From JBMONI01 sp049324575 (GTDB lineage Bacteria; Omnitrophota; Omnitrophia; Omnitrophales; Aquincolibacteriaceae), in NCBI GenBank assembly GCA_049324575.1, contig JBMONI010000009.1, forward strand, positions 77,527-141,526: a DNA stretch of 64,000 bases, written 5' to 3'. This document shows positions 31,804 through 39,228 of the stretch, piece by piece; within the stretch, counting starts at the first letter, position 1, and every line of letters starts with the position of its first letter. Both the position numbers and the translations under genes were made by a program. The notes under the pieces were generated by a model, which was given only the letters and a program-made list of their open reading frames with translations, was not told the origin of the DNA and did no database searches.

Positions 31804-32694
31804 TTATGTAGGGCCTGTATCATCAGAATCATCACTAATGCTATCATCTCCGCTATAGTCATCATCGTATCCGGAATTATCTCCTGAACCTGAATCATCT
31901 CCGGAAAGTCCGCCCGGCAATCCGCTCTCGGAATCCTGACTTCCAAAGGTATCCTGCTCATAACCGCCTTGACCTTCGAAAAAACCACCTAAATCGTCGT
32001 CCCCCAGATCATCGCCACCCAGATCGTCACCTCCCAAGTCATCTCCCGAATCATCATCGCCGCCGTCATCGTCGGAATCATCTCCGGAACCATCTCCTGT
32101 CCCACCTCCGTCATCCCCGCCTCCGGTATTTCCGTCTCCTCCACCGGTCACATGCTCCCCCGGGCCATAATCTCCTCCCCCGGAGCCATCCAGGTTCGAA
32201 AATCCAACGATCCCGTCGAAAACATCCAAATACGTAAAAAGATTCCCTTGAAATTGAAAGACCCACATCCCAAGAAAAGTCCCCCGGACCGTCGCAACGG
32301 AAGTCGGTGTCGTGATTTTGAATTCCGAGCCGGCTTTCATCTTTTCGATCTTGGCCTTCAACTTACCGAGATTCAAGGAGGTTGTCGCCGTCACAAGGCC
32401 GGAAGCATTTTCCATTTGATCGATTCCATAATCCGTTTTCTCGTCAAGGTCGACCCGCCCATGGGAAAAAACCAGGACTGCTTTGGCCTTTTCCAAAGTC
32501 TGGACCCGGTCCCCCGCCTCGAGGGTCATTCCCTGCGTTGCCGGAGTCCAATCCACCTGTCCTTTTTTAAGGATCTGGACTTCTCCTTTCATCTCTTGCA
32601 GAGTGACCGGTTCCGCAAAAGCCACAGCACTACCCGAAAAAAACATCAGACCGAAAAACCATACCCCATGGGCAAACGAAAATTTTTTAGCCAT
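31804..32694 (-). CDS. Exported FecR-domain protein with Gly/Asp-rich tail
   Basis: 296 residues. A signal peptide (about 1-28) is followed by a FecR-type beta domain (about 30-170: GEVQILKKGQVDWTPATQGMTLEAGDRVQT, then KITTPTSVATVRGTFLGMW). From about 172 to the end the protein is a low-complexity tail almost entirely of G, D and S with repeats such as GGDDLGGDDLG. Such tails often bind calcium or act as flexible surface extensions. FecR domains of this stand-alone kind are common next to CHASE2 proteins. It overlaps the preceding barrel gene by 8 bp. Confidence 0.8.
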   Translation of the reverse strand: MAKKFSFAHGVWFFGLMFFSGSAVAFAEPVTLQEMKGEVQILKKGQVDWTPATQGMTLEAGDRVQTLEKAKAVLVFSHGRVDLDEKTDYGIDQMENASGLVTATTSLNLGKLKAKIEKMKAGSEFKITTPTSVATVRGTFLGMWVFQFQGNLFTYLDVFDGIVGFSNLDGSGGGDYGPGEHVTGGGDGNTGGGDDGGGTGDGSGDDSDDDGGDDDSGDDLGGDDLGGDDLGDDDLGGFFEGQGGYEQDTFGSQDSESGLPGGLSGDDSGSGDNSGYDDDYSGDDSISDDSDDTGPT

Positions 32695-33793
32695 ATGAAA
32701 AAGTCAGATCGACTCCTCCTATGTTGCGGTCGTAATTGAACTGCCCCAAAACTCCGTCATTAGGATTGTTGACATCCGTGCGGCGATAGAACGTGCCCAC
32801 CGACCAGTGCGCTCCAAGCGGCCGGCTAAGACGAAATTCATATTGATAGCGGAAGTCTTGACGCTTGGGCGAAGTCACGAAATGGCGATAATAGGCGTCC
32901 TGAAAGAGAAAATAAGTCTCGAAGCGGATCTTTTCGATCACCGGTGTTCTGAGCATCGCACGAAGTCCATTGTAAACGGCATCGTAATTATTCCCCTCCG
33001 TTTCGGCGAGCGAAAACTCATAGGCCAAGCTCACCGACCGACGCCGCTGATCAAAAAGGAAAGTATACATCAGGCCGGTTTGTTCGTAAAAACCGTCGCG
33101 GGAAGAAACGCTTTTATCATAGCCTTTATTCCGGAAATTCTTCGCTTCCAAAGCCTGGTAAAAACTCCACAGCTGACGTTCAGACCATTCCCAAGTGTTA
33201 TCCATCCGCCACTCATGCCCGCTGGCATAGCTGTGACGGTCCAACAATCCATGATCAAAATTATAAGAAAACTGGGTCGATAAAAGCCGATCCGCCAAGC
33301 TCCCCATATGCTGATAACGCAGGCGGGTCAAATAGTCCTGGAAATTATATTCGTCGAGGCCGTCATCATGAAAGCTTTGGCGGCGATAAAAAGTCACGCC
33401 GACCTTATCCCGCTCTCCCAGACGATAATCGGCTGAAATGCCCGTGCCCACCGAATAGCGTCCGGCATCGATATCCTCGGCACTGCTCCGAAAAGTTTTC
33501 CAGTTCGAAGCCAAGGCGACGTTATCATCATATTCATAACCGAATTTTCCGAAAACACGCCATTGAAACGCCTTGTCCCGACGGGGCTTTTTAGCCATTT
33601 GCTTCTCTTTTCGGAGAAGCTCGTTCGCATATTGATCCGCCTGACGGAGCTGTTCGGTTTTCTCATCGACCCAAGTCTCTTGTTTTTGCTCGGCCTGGGC
33701 GGAAGGGACACCCAGCGTGTAGAAAAGCGAACAGACAACTGTCGTCGCTATGGATCGAACGATAAAACGCAACATGGCTGAAGAAGATAGCAT
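32687..33793 (-). CDS. Predicted outer-membrane beta-barrel protein
   Basis: 368 residues: signal peptide (FIVRSIATTVVCSLFYTLGVPSAQA), a short charged helical segment (EQLRQADQYANELLRKEKQM), then about 270 residues of alternating aromatic/polar strands (WRVFGKFGYEYDDNVAL, VGVTFYRRQSFH, TQFSYNFDHGLLD, FETYFLFQDAYYRHF) ending in DLTFSYG, near-typical for barrel assembly. The family is not recognised. ATG at 33793 has AAGGA 4 bases upstream; the frame continues to 33865 over the phosphatase gene. It lies between the CHASE2 phosphatase and the FecR protein. Confidence 0.7.
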   Translation of the reverse strand: MLSSSAMLRFIVRSIATTVVCSLFYTLGVPSAQAEQKQETWVDEKTEQLRQADQYANELLRKEKQMAKKPRRDKAFQWRVFGKFGYEYDDNVALASNWKTFRSSAEDIDAGRYSVGTGISADYRLGERDKVGVTFYRRQSFHDDGLDEYNFQDYLTRLRYQHMGSLADRLLSTQFSYNFDHGLLDRHSYASGHEWRMDNTWEWSERQLWSFYQALEAKNFRNKGYDKSVSSRDGFYEQTGLMYTFLFDQRRRSVSLAYEFSLAETEGNNYDAVYNGLRAMLRTPVIEKIRFETYFLFQDAYYRHFVTSPKRQDFRYQYEFRLSRPLGAHWSVGTFYRRTDVNNPNDGVLGQFNYDRNIGGVDLTFSYG

Positions 33794-33830
33794 AAGATCC
33801 TTCCGGTGTAAATTGTGGATTCTAATCTCA

Positions 33831-35699
33831 TTACTGGAACCGGACACAAAGCACCGTCCGATCATCGTGCGGAGGCATATCTTTTTGATAAGACGTCATC
33901 ACCCCGAAAAGCTCCGCGATCAGGTCCTGGGCTTTGGGGGTCTTTTGCGCAAGCTTTTCGACCACATCACGCAATCGTTCTAGGCCGAATTCCTGGCCTT
34001 GGGAATTCCTCTGTTCCTTGACCCCATCCGTCACGGCAACGATCAGATCCCCTTTCGCATAATCGATCTTTCCCGTATCGAACGTCATCTCTTCAAAAAG
34101 ACCTGCAGGAGACCCTTGGGGCTCTCGAATCAAGACCGCTTTCCGCTCTTGCGCGCGGTAAAAGATCATCGGCTCATGCCCGGCACTTGCAAACGAAAAT
34201 TGACGGGTGGGTATATCGAACACACCGTAAAGGAAGGTTACGAACATGGCCGGGATCCCGCTTGCGCAGAGCTGGCGGTTCAGCGCATGAACCATTTGTC
34301 CGGGGTCTTGGAAATTCTTGGCATGGGTCCGGAACTCGCTGATGACTTTCGCCATATAGAGGGCCGCCGGCACACCTTTGCCGGAAACATCTCCAATGCA
34401 AAGGCCGAGGCGGTCAGGCCCAAGCCATAGCCAATCATAGAGATCTCCGCCGACCTCTTTGGCAAACCGAATGCCAAAAGCCAGATCGAGCTGGGCATGT
34501 TCTGGCGGTTGAGGCGGAAGAAAATTCTCCTGGATATTCGCCGCCATTTTAAGCTCACGGTGGATTAATTCTCCTTGAAAGCGAACTTCGACGTATTTCG
34601 ACAGTAACGCAACGATATAAGCGATTACAATGATCATCATGGGAATAAAAAAGAGAAGGATCAGGCCTTGAAAGCAAAAAAGAAGGACCGTAAAAATCCC
34701 ATAGCTGATCGCAAGACCCATGGCCATTAAAAGCGCTCGAAACGGCGTCAAACGGCGTGTGAGCCGCGTAGTCAAAAAAGAAACGAACAGGAGAATCAAA
34801 AGATTGATGGCCCAGGGAATCTGCCGCAAGTATTTCCCGGTCAGGATCGTCTGTAAAGCAGAGGCTTGGATCAAGATCCCCGGCTGATTTGGTCCAAAAG
34901 GGGTCGAACGGAGGTCCGTTGTCCCGGTCGCTGTTTGCCCGACAATCACAATACTGTCTTCGATCGCCCGTTGTAATTCGGCATCCCCGGCGCCCCCGGC
35001 CGCTTCAACCAGTTTCCAGAACGGGATCCGATGGAAGGAATGAATATCCCCCGGATAGTTGATCCACATCATCCCTGAACGGTTGAGAGGCAAGGTCCGA
35101 AGCCATGCCTCCCGCTCCTGGGCATTCGGCGTAAAGAGTAACCGGGCAAGGACGGCCGGATGATAATAAACCCCCTTCTCGTAGTCCACCAACGCTGCAA
35201 ACTTCCGGATCACGCCGTCATGATCCGGGCCCATATTCGCATACCCGATGTCCAGGGCTGCCTGGCGAAAGATCTCAAGGGGGAAAAAAGCCTTGAAAGG
35301 TTTTTGAGAATAATAAAAAAAGGAAAGGACGACATTGCCGCTTTCGGCAAGCGCACGGGCGAATTCCCGATCGTTCGCTTCGATCGGGCTTTTTTCGGTG
35401 AAAAGGATATCAAAGAAGACTAACTGAGGTCGATAACCGCGGATCACATCCAGCATCAACGCATGGACGTCGCGATTCCAAGGCCATTGTCCAACGACCG
35501 CAACACTGGGATCATCAATCTCGACAAGAACAATCTTGGGATGCGCAGGGGCTTTCCCCCGTAGACGGAATCGGAGATCGACGGAATCAAGCTCGTGGAA
35601 ATCGATCCAGCCCAGGAGGTTCAGCAGAAAAAAAACAACGGCGATCCCGGAGGAAACATAGTAAGGAAGACGCTTGAAGGAAAGGCCTTGTGCGGCCAT
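33831..35699 (-). CDS. CHASE2 sensor with SpoIIE/RsbU-type phosphatase output
   Basis: 622 residues. One N-terminal membrane segment, an extracytoplasmic CHASE2 domain (about 40-300: LVEIDDPSVAVVGQWPWNRDVHA, VIVGQTATGTTDLRSTPF), three membrane segments (about 300-370), then a PP2C-type SpoIIE domain with metal-binding aspartates in VGGDLYDW, GDVSGKGVPAAL, VTDGV and HDDRTVL. It should dephosphorylate a STAS anti-sigma antagonist in response to an envelope signal. A STAS protein and RsbW-like kinase lie 2 kb upstream in the same run, separated from it by mlaEFD. Confidence 0.93.
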   Translation of the reverse strand: MAAQGLSFKRLPYYVSSGIAVVFFLLNLLGWIDFHELDSVDLRFRLRGKAPAHPKIVLVEIDDPSVAVVGQWPWNRDVHALMLDVIRGYRPQLVFFDILFTEKSPIEANDREFARALAESGNVVLSFFYYSQKPFKAFFPLEIFRQAALDIGYANMGPDHDGVIRKFAALVDYEKGVYYHPAVLARLLFTPNAQEREAWLRTLPLNRSGMMWINYPGDIHSFHRIPFWKLVEAAGGAGDAELQRAIEDSIVIVGQTATGTTDLRSTPFGPNQPGILIQASALQTILTGKYLRQIPWAINLLILLFVSFLTTRLTRRLTPFRALLMAMGLAISYGIFTVLLFCFQGLILLFFIPMMIIVIAYIVALLSKYVEVRFQGELIHRELKMAANIQENFLPPQPPEHAQLDLAFGIRFAKEVGGDLYDWLWLGPDRLGLCIGDVSGKGVPAALYMAKVISEFRTHAKNFQDPGQMVHALNRQLCASGIPAMFVTFLYGVFDIPTRQFSFASAGHEPMIFYRAQERKAVLIREPQGSPAGLFEEMTFDTGKIDYAKGDLIVAVTDGVKEQRNSQGQEFGLERLRDVVEKLAQKTPKAQDLIAELFGVMTSYQKDMPPHDDRTVLCVRFQ

Positions 35700-35718
35700 A
35701 GATGCCCGTACCGCCGAA

Positions 35719-36342
35719 TCAATCCCTGCGGATCAGCCGCCAGGGCCGATACTTGAGATCATGCGTCATATCCCGGATGTTGGCAGAGATCTCATGCAGG
35801 TTCGCAATGGTCTTGTGGATATCTTCTTCATGAAGCTCCATAATGTCGTTCAAGCTTTCCGTCATCGGGATCAACGAATGGCTCAGGATATCCATACGGT
35901 CCGCGAGCACATTCATTTTAGAAACCAGCAAATGCATGGGAACAGGATCTACGCCCGTCACCTGTCCGCCAGGCGGAACAGGCTTGCTCGCCAAAGTCCC
36001 CGGAGAAAGCTCGACGAACTTCTCACCCATCAGCCCCAAGGTATCGATATAAGCCTTGCTGTCTTCTTTCAATTCGATATCTTTGCGGATGCTGACCGTT
36101 ACCCAGACCGGTTTCTCCAGCCCACGGCGGACTTCAATGCTATTCACCTTCCCCACTTCATGCCCTGCAAAATAAACGGGGGCCTTGTTCTCTAAGCCGC
36201 CGGCATGGCCGAAAGCGACCTGATAATTCAGGGTCTCTCCAGTCAAAAATTTTCCTACAACAAAAGTCAATCCGAGCAAAAGCGCGATCGAAACAAAGAT
36301 CAAAACCCCAGATTTTACTTCGGATGAAGAATAGCCGGCCAT
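35719..36342 (-). CDS. mlaD: MlaD/MCE-domain lipid transport protein
   Basis: 207 residues: one N-terminal membrane anchor (SGVLIFVSIALLLGLTFVVG), an MCE domain (about 38-120: YQVAFGHAGGLENKAPVYFAGHEVGKVNSIEV, GLMGEKFVELSPG), and a C-terminal helix (about 135-195) that would extend the hexameric tunnel. MlaD binds lipid between the inner-membrane ABC transporter and periplasmic carriers. It follows mlaF by 14 bp. MlaC is not in the window. Confidence 0.92.
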   Translation of the reverse strand: MAGYSSSEVKSGVLIFVSIALLLGLTFVVGKFLTGETLNYQVAFGHAGGLENKAPVYFAGHEVGKVNSIEVRRGLEKPVWVTVSIRKDIELKEDSKAYIDTLGLMGEKFVELSPGTLASKPVPPGGQVTGVDPVPMHLLVSKMNVLADRMDILSHSLIPMTESLNDIMELHEEDIHKTIANLHEISANIRDMTHDLKYRPWRLIRRD

Positions 36343-36356
36343 GGAATCCTCCTCGA

Positions 36357-37160
36357 TTAAGTTTCCAACAGGCCCTTCAGATAGGCCTCGCTGGTCTGTC
36401 TTAGCGGGATCGCGCCCTCGGGCTCCCCGTTAATGAATTGCTGAACATAGGAATTCTTGGAATGCTGGATCTCTTCGCTGGTCCCGACCTCGAGGACCTT
36501 CCCTTTGTGAAGCATGATGATCTTGTCCGCGATACGAAAGGCGCTCTTCATTTCATGCGTCACGACCACCGATGTGATCTTTAATTTCCGGCTGAGGTCC
36601 ATGATGAGCTGATCGATCATGCTTGCGGTAATAGGATCGAGCCCTGCTCCGGGTTCATCGTAAAAAACGATCTTGGGGTCCAAAGCGATCGCGCGGGCCA
36701 GCGCCACACGTTTTTTCATCCCACCCGAGATCTGATGCGGCATGAAATGCTCGAAACCCGTTAATCCGACAAGCTCGAGCTTCACTTTCACAATGATCTG
36801 AATGATCTCATCCGGAAGGTCCGTATGTTCGCGAAGCGGCAATGCCACATTCTCACCTACCGTCATCGAATTGAAAAGGGCCGCCCCCTGAAAGAGCATC
36901 CCGAATTTCCGTCGGACCTGGTTCAGCGGTTTCTCCTTCATGCCCACAATGTTCTCACCATCGATCCATATCTCGCCGGAAGTCGGTTGCAATAACGCGA
37001 TCAAATGCCGTAATAGCGTACTCTTCCCGCCTCCTGATCCTCCCATGATCACCGTGGTTTTTCCCCGCTCAATGTCCAAGGTAATCCCATCAAGGACCGC
37101 GCGGCTCCCAAATACCTTGACCAGGTCTTTGACTTGAATGATATTTTCTTCAACGCTCAT
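36357..37160 (-). CDS. mlaF: MlaF-type ABC transporter ATPase
   Basis: 267 residues. Walker A MGGSGGGKSTLLR near residue 42, Q-loop MLFQGAALFNSMTVGENVALPL, signature ISGGMKKRVALARAIALDP, Walker B VFYDEPGAGLDP, and switch histidine in VVVTHEM. GAALFNSMTV is typical of the Mla/MCE branch. The ATG at 37160 is 11 bp after the mlaE stop; the longer frame covers mlaE and is Arg/His-rich nonsense. It drives lipid movement with MlaE and MlaD. Confidence 0.94.
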   Translation of the reverse strand: MSVEENIIQVKDLVKVFGSRAVLDGITLDIERGKTTVIMGGSGGGKSTLLRHLIALLQPTSGEIWIDGENIVGMKEKPLNQVRRKFGMLFQGAALFNSMTVGENVALPLREHTDLPDEIIQIIVKVKLELVGLTGFEHFMPHQISGGMKKRVALARAIALDPKIVFYDEPGAGLDPITASMIDQLIMDLSRKLKITSVVVTHEMKSAFRIADKIIMLHKGKVLEVGTSEEIQHSKNSYVQQFINGEPEGAIPLRQTSEAYLKGLLET

Positions 37161-37171
37161 AAGAATCTCGC

Positions 37172-37975
37172 TCAGCTGGGTAAGGCATAAAAGAAAACAG
37201 CGGTTGCGACACAGTCCATGATGATGATCATAATGATCGAAATCACGACAGCCTGGGTCGTCGATTTCCCGACTCCTTCGGCGCCGCCCGAGACCGACAA
37301 TCCTTGATGACAACTGATAAGAGCGATTAAGAACGCAAAAATACCGCTTTTCGCAAGGCCCGTATAAATATCTTTCAAGACAAGCGCGTCAAATCCCACT
37401 TTGATATAAAGATCCGGATTAATACCCATGCCCAGAACCCCGATCAAAAAACCGCCGATCATCCCGGTCACATCCGCCACAACAGTCAGACAGGGAAGAA
37501 CCGTCACCAGGGCAAGAACGCGTGGCGCCACCAAATAGCGGATCGGATTCAAGCCCATCACGGTCAACGCATCGACCTCTTCCTGGACTTTCATCGTCCC
37601 AAGCTCAGCCGCCATTCTGGCTCCGACCCGGCCCGTGATCACGATCGAAGCGACCAGCGGCCCAAGTTCGCGGGTAACCGAAACGGCTACGAGACTTCCC
37701 GTATAAAGCAAAGCGCCAAATTGTTTCAGCTGATAGCCTGCCTGAAGCGCAAGAACCATTCCAACCGCGGTCCCGACCAGGCAGATGATCGGCACGGAAT
37801 CGACCCCCATGAGCACGATCTGATGGAAAACATGCCTCGGATTGATGACCTTCCGCTGGAAGAAAGAGAGAAAGAAAGAACCGGCCACATCGGCTAGCAA
37901 TCCGATCATCCGGCTCAATCCTGAGAAAAGGAAACCGAATGTTTCCCCTATTTTTCCGAAAAAGTTATAAAACAT
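37172..37975 (-). CDS. mlaE: MlaE-type ABC transporter permease
   Basis: 267 residues, about five to six membrane segments. The MlaE signature is clear: HQIVLMGVDSVPIICLVGTAVGMVLALQ, then TRELGPLVASIVITGRVGARMAAELGTMKVQEEVDAL near 105, and LVAPRVLALVTVLPCL. Two MlaE subunits form the inner-membrane lipid channel above MlaD. It starts 17 bp after a STAS gene, the same neighbour relation as mlaE and mlaB in proteobacteria except for order. Confidence 0.94.
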   Translation of the reverse strand: MFYNFFGKIGETFGFLFSGLSRMIGLLADVAGSFFLSFFQRKVINPRHVFHQIVLMGVDSVPIICLVGTAVGMVLALQAGYQLKQFGALLYTGSLVAVSVTRELGPLVASIVITGRVGARMAAELGTMKVQEEVDALTVMGLNPIRYLVAPRVLALVTVLPCLTVVADVTGMIGGFLIGVLGMGINPDLYIKVGFDALVLKDIYTGLAKSGIFAFLIALISCHQGLSVSGGAEGVGKSTTQAVVISIIMIIIMDCVATAVFFYALPS

Positions 37976-37992
37976 AGCCCCTTTGGGATAAT

Positions 37993-38337
37993 TTAACCCG
38001 CAATGCCAAGCGCCCGAAGCGCCTCTTCTTCATTCTCGGCTAGTGTAAAAACCTTGTCCAACTTGGCGATCTCGAAAACACTACGCACCGCCGGATGAAG
38101 CTCGCTTAGAACAAGTTTGCTACTATTGCGCTTGGCCTTCTGAAGGGCCTCGACAAAAGTGGCCAATCCCGAGCTGTCGATGTAGGGAACCTTCTTGAGA
38201 TTGACAAGGATCTTTTTAGAAGATGCCTGAAGAACCCCCTGGATCTTTTGGCGGAAATCAGGTGAAGTGTGAAAGTCCAGCTCTCCTTCTAACTCGAAAA
38301 TATCGACATCGGATTTTTTCTTGATATCTACTTTCAT
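37993..38337 (-). CDS. STAS protein (RsbV- or MlaB-like)
   Basis: 114 residues, canonical STAS domain: DVDIFELEGELDFHTSPDFRQKI, KKILVNLKKVPYIDSSGLATFVEAL with an intact DSSG phospho-site near residue 56, and LVLSELHPAVRSVFEIAKL. Two readings fit the context. As RsbV it would be the switch between the RsbW-like kinase just upstream and the SpoIIE phosphatase downstream. As MlaB it would bind MlaF and activate the transporter. The intact serine and the kinase next door favour RsbV, the 17-bp spacing to mlaE favours MlaB; both may be true. Confidence 0.88.
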   Translation of the reverse strand: MKVDIKKKSDVDIFELEGELDFHTSPDFRQKIQGVLQASSKKILVNLKKVPYIDSSGLATFVEALQKAKRNSSKLVLSELHPAVRSVFEIAKLDKVFTLAENEEEALRALGIAG

Positions 38338-38357
38338 TCAGGACCTCTCGAAGGTAG

Positions 38358-38771
38358 TTACGGTCGTTTTTTATATTTAACAAGACAAAGCCGATTTCCC
38401 CGCCCCTTGCAATCGTCGTATTGTATCTCATCCACCATCTTTTTGATGAGATAAATCCCCAGCCCTCCCGGCTTTTCCTTGGGCAAGACCGGGTCAGGAA
38501 CCCGCGTAATGTCAAAACAACGCCCAAAATCTTGGATCCAAAGCGTCATCCGGTCCGCGCAGTCCTGGACTGTGATCTCGACACGCCCTTTGGTCCCGGC
38601 ATAGGCATGCCGGATCACATTGGTAATGGCTTCTTGGACCGCAAGCAGGAATTCTCCGATTGCCTTCTCGTCAAAAGCGGATTCCCTCATCATCCGGCCG
38701 AGCTCATCCCGAAAAGATTTCAAGGGTCCGCAATCGGAATCAAATTCGAATTTTTTCTCCAAGGTCGCCAT
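38358..38771 (-). CDS. RsbW-type anti-sigma factor / serine kinase
   Basis: 137 residues from the ATG at 38771 (an ATG at 38804 in frame is an alternative). GHKL ATPase domain: N-box VQEAITNVIRHAYAG near 55, G1 IQDFGRCFD near 93, G2-like KEKPGGLGIYLIKKMVDEI. This class binds a sigma factor or STAS partner and phosphorylates the latter. It lies directly before the STAS gene (20 bp). No cognate alternative sigma factor is adjacent; the nearest is the ECF gene at 53777, so its target may not be a sigma factor. Confidence 0.85.
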   Translation of the reverse strand: MATLEKKFEFDSDCGPLKSFRDELGRMMRESAFDEKAIGEFLLAVQEAITNVIRHAYAGTKGRVEITVQDCADRMTLWIQDFGRCFDITRVPDPVLPKEKPGGLGIYLIKKMVDEIQYDDCKGRGNRLCLVKYKKRP

Positions 38772-38842
38772 GCATCCCTTGCGGCAAAAAAGAGCCGCTC
38801 GCATGGCCTGATTCTACAAAACCCGAAACGAATTGCAACCCT

Positions 38843-39220
38843 TTATTCCCTTTCCGCCGCAGGGCCTAAGAGGGGCAGGATCTCTTCCCGGAGCCGCTCC
38901 AGATCAAAAGGTTTTTGGAGAAATGCGTCCCGGCCCAGTTCGCAGGATTCATCAATGATCTTTTGATCGATATAGCCGGTATTGACGAGCACTTTAACAC
39001 GCGGGAATCTTTGTTTGCTGAACCTGAGGACCTCGATCCCAGACATGTCCGGAAGTTTCATGTCCAGCAGGACCAGATCCGGGCGTACGTTCTCAATAAG
39101 ACGGATCCCGTCTTTCCCGGTATCGGCCGTATAGACCTCATAGCCTTCTTCTGTTAGGAAATCACGGACTTCCTCGACAATTCCGGATTCATCATCAACG
39201 ATCAAAATGCGGTGTTTCAT
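38843..39220 (-). CDS. Single-domain response regulator
   Basis: 125 residues, one receiver domain with all key residues: ILIVDDES (acidic pair), DLVLLDMKLPDMSG (phospho-acceptor Asp near 54), LVNTGY (switch Thr) and FLQKPFD (Lys). There is no output domain. It starts after the sensor kinase stop with 8 bp between them, so it is the probable partner of that kinase, relaying to another protein. Confidence 0.92.
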   Translation of the reverse strand: MKHRILIVDDESGIVEEVRDFLTEEGYEVYTADTGKDGIRLIENVRPDLVLLDMKLPDMSGIEVLRFSKQRFPRVKVLVNTGYIDQKIIDESCELGRDAFLQKPFDLERLREEILPLLGPAAERE

Positions 39221-39228
39221 AAGCGCCC

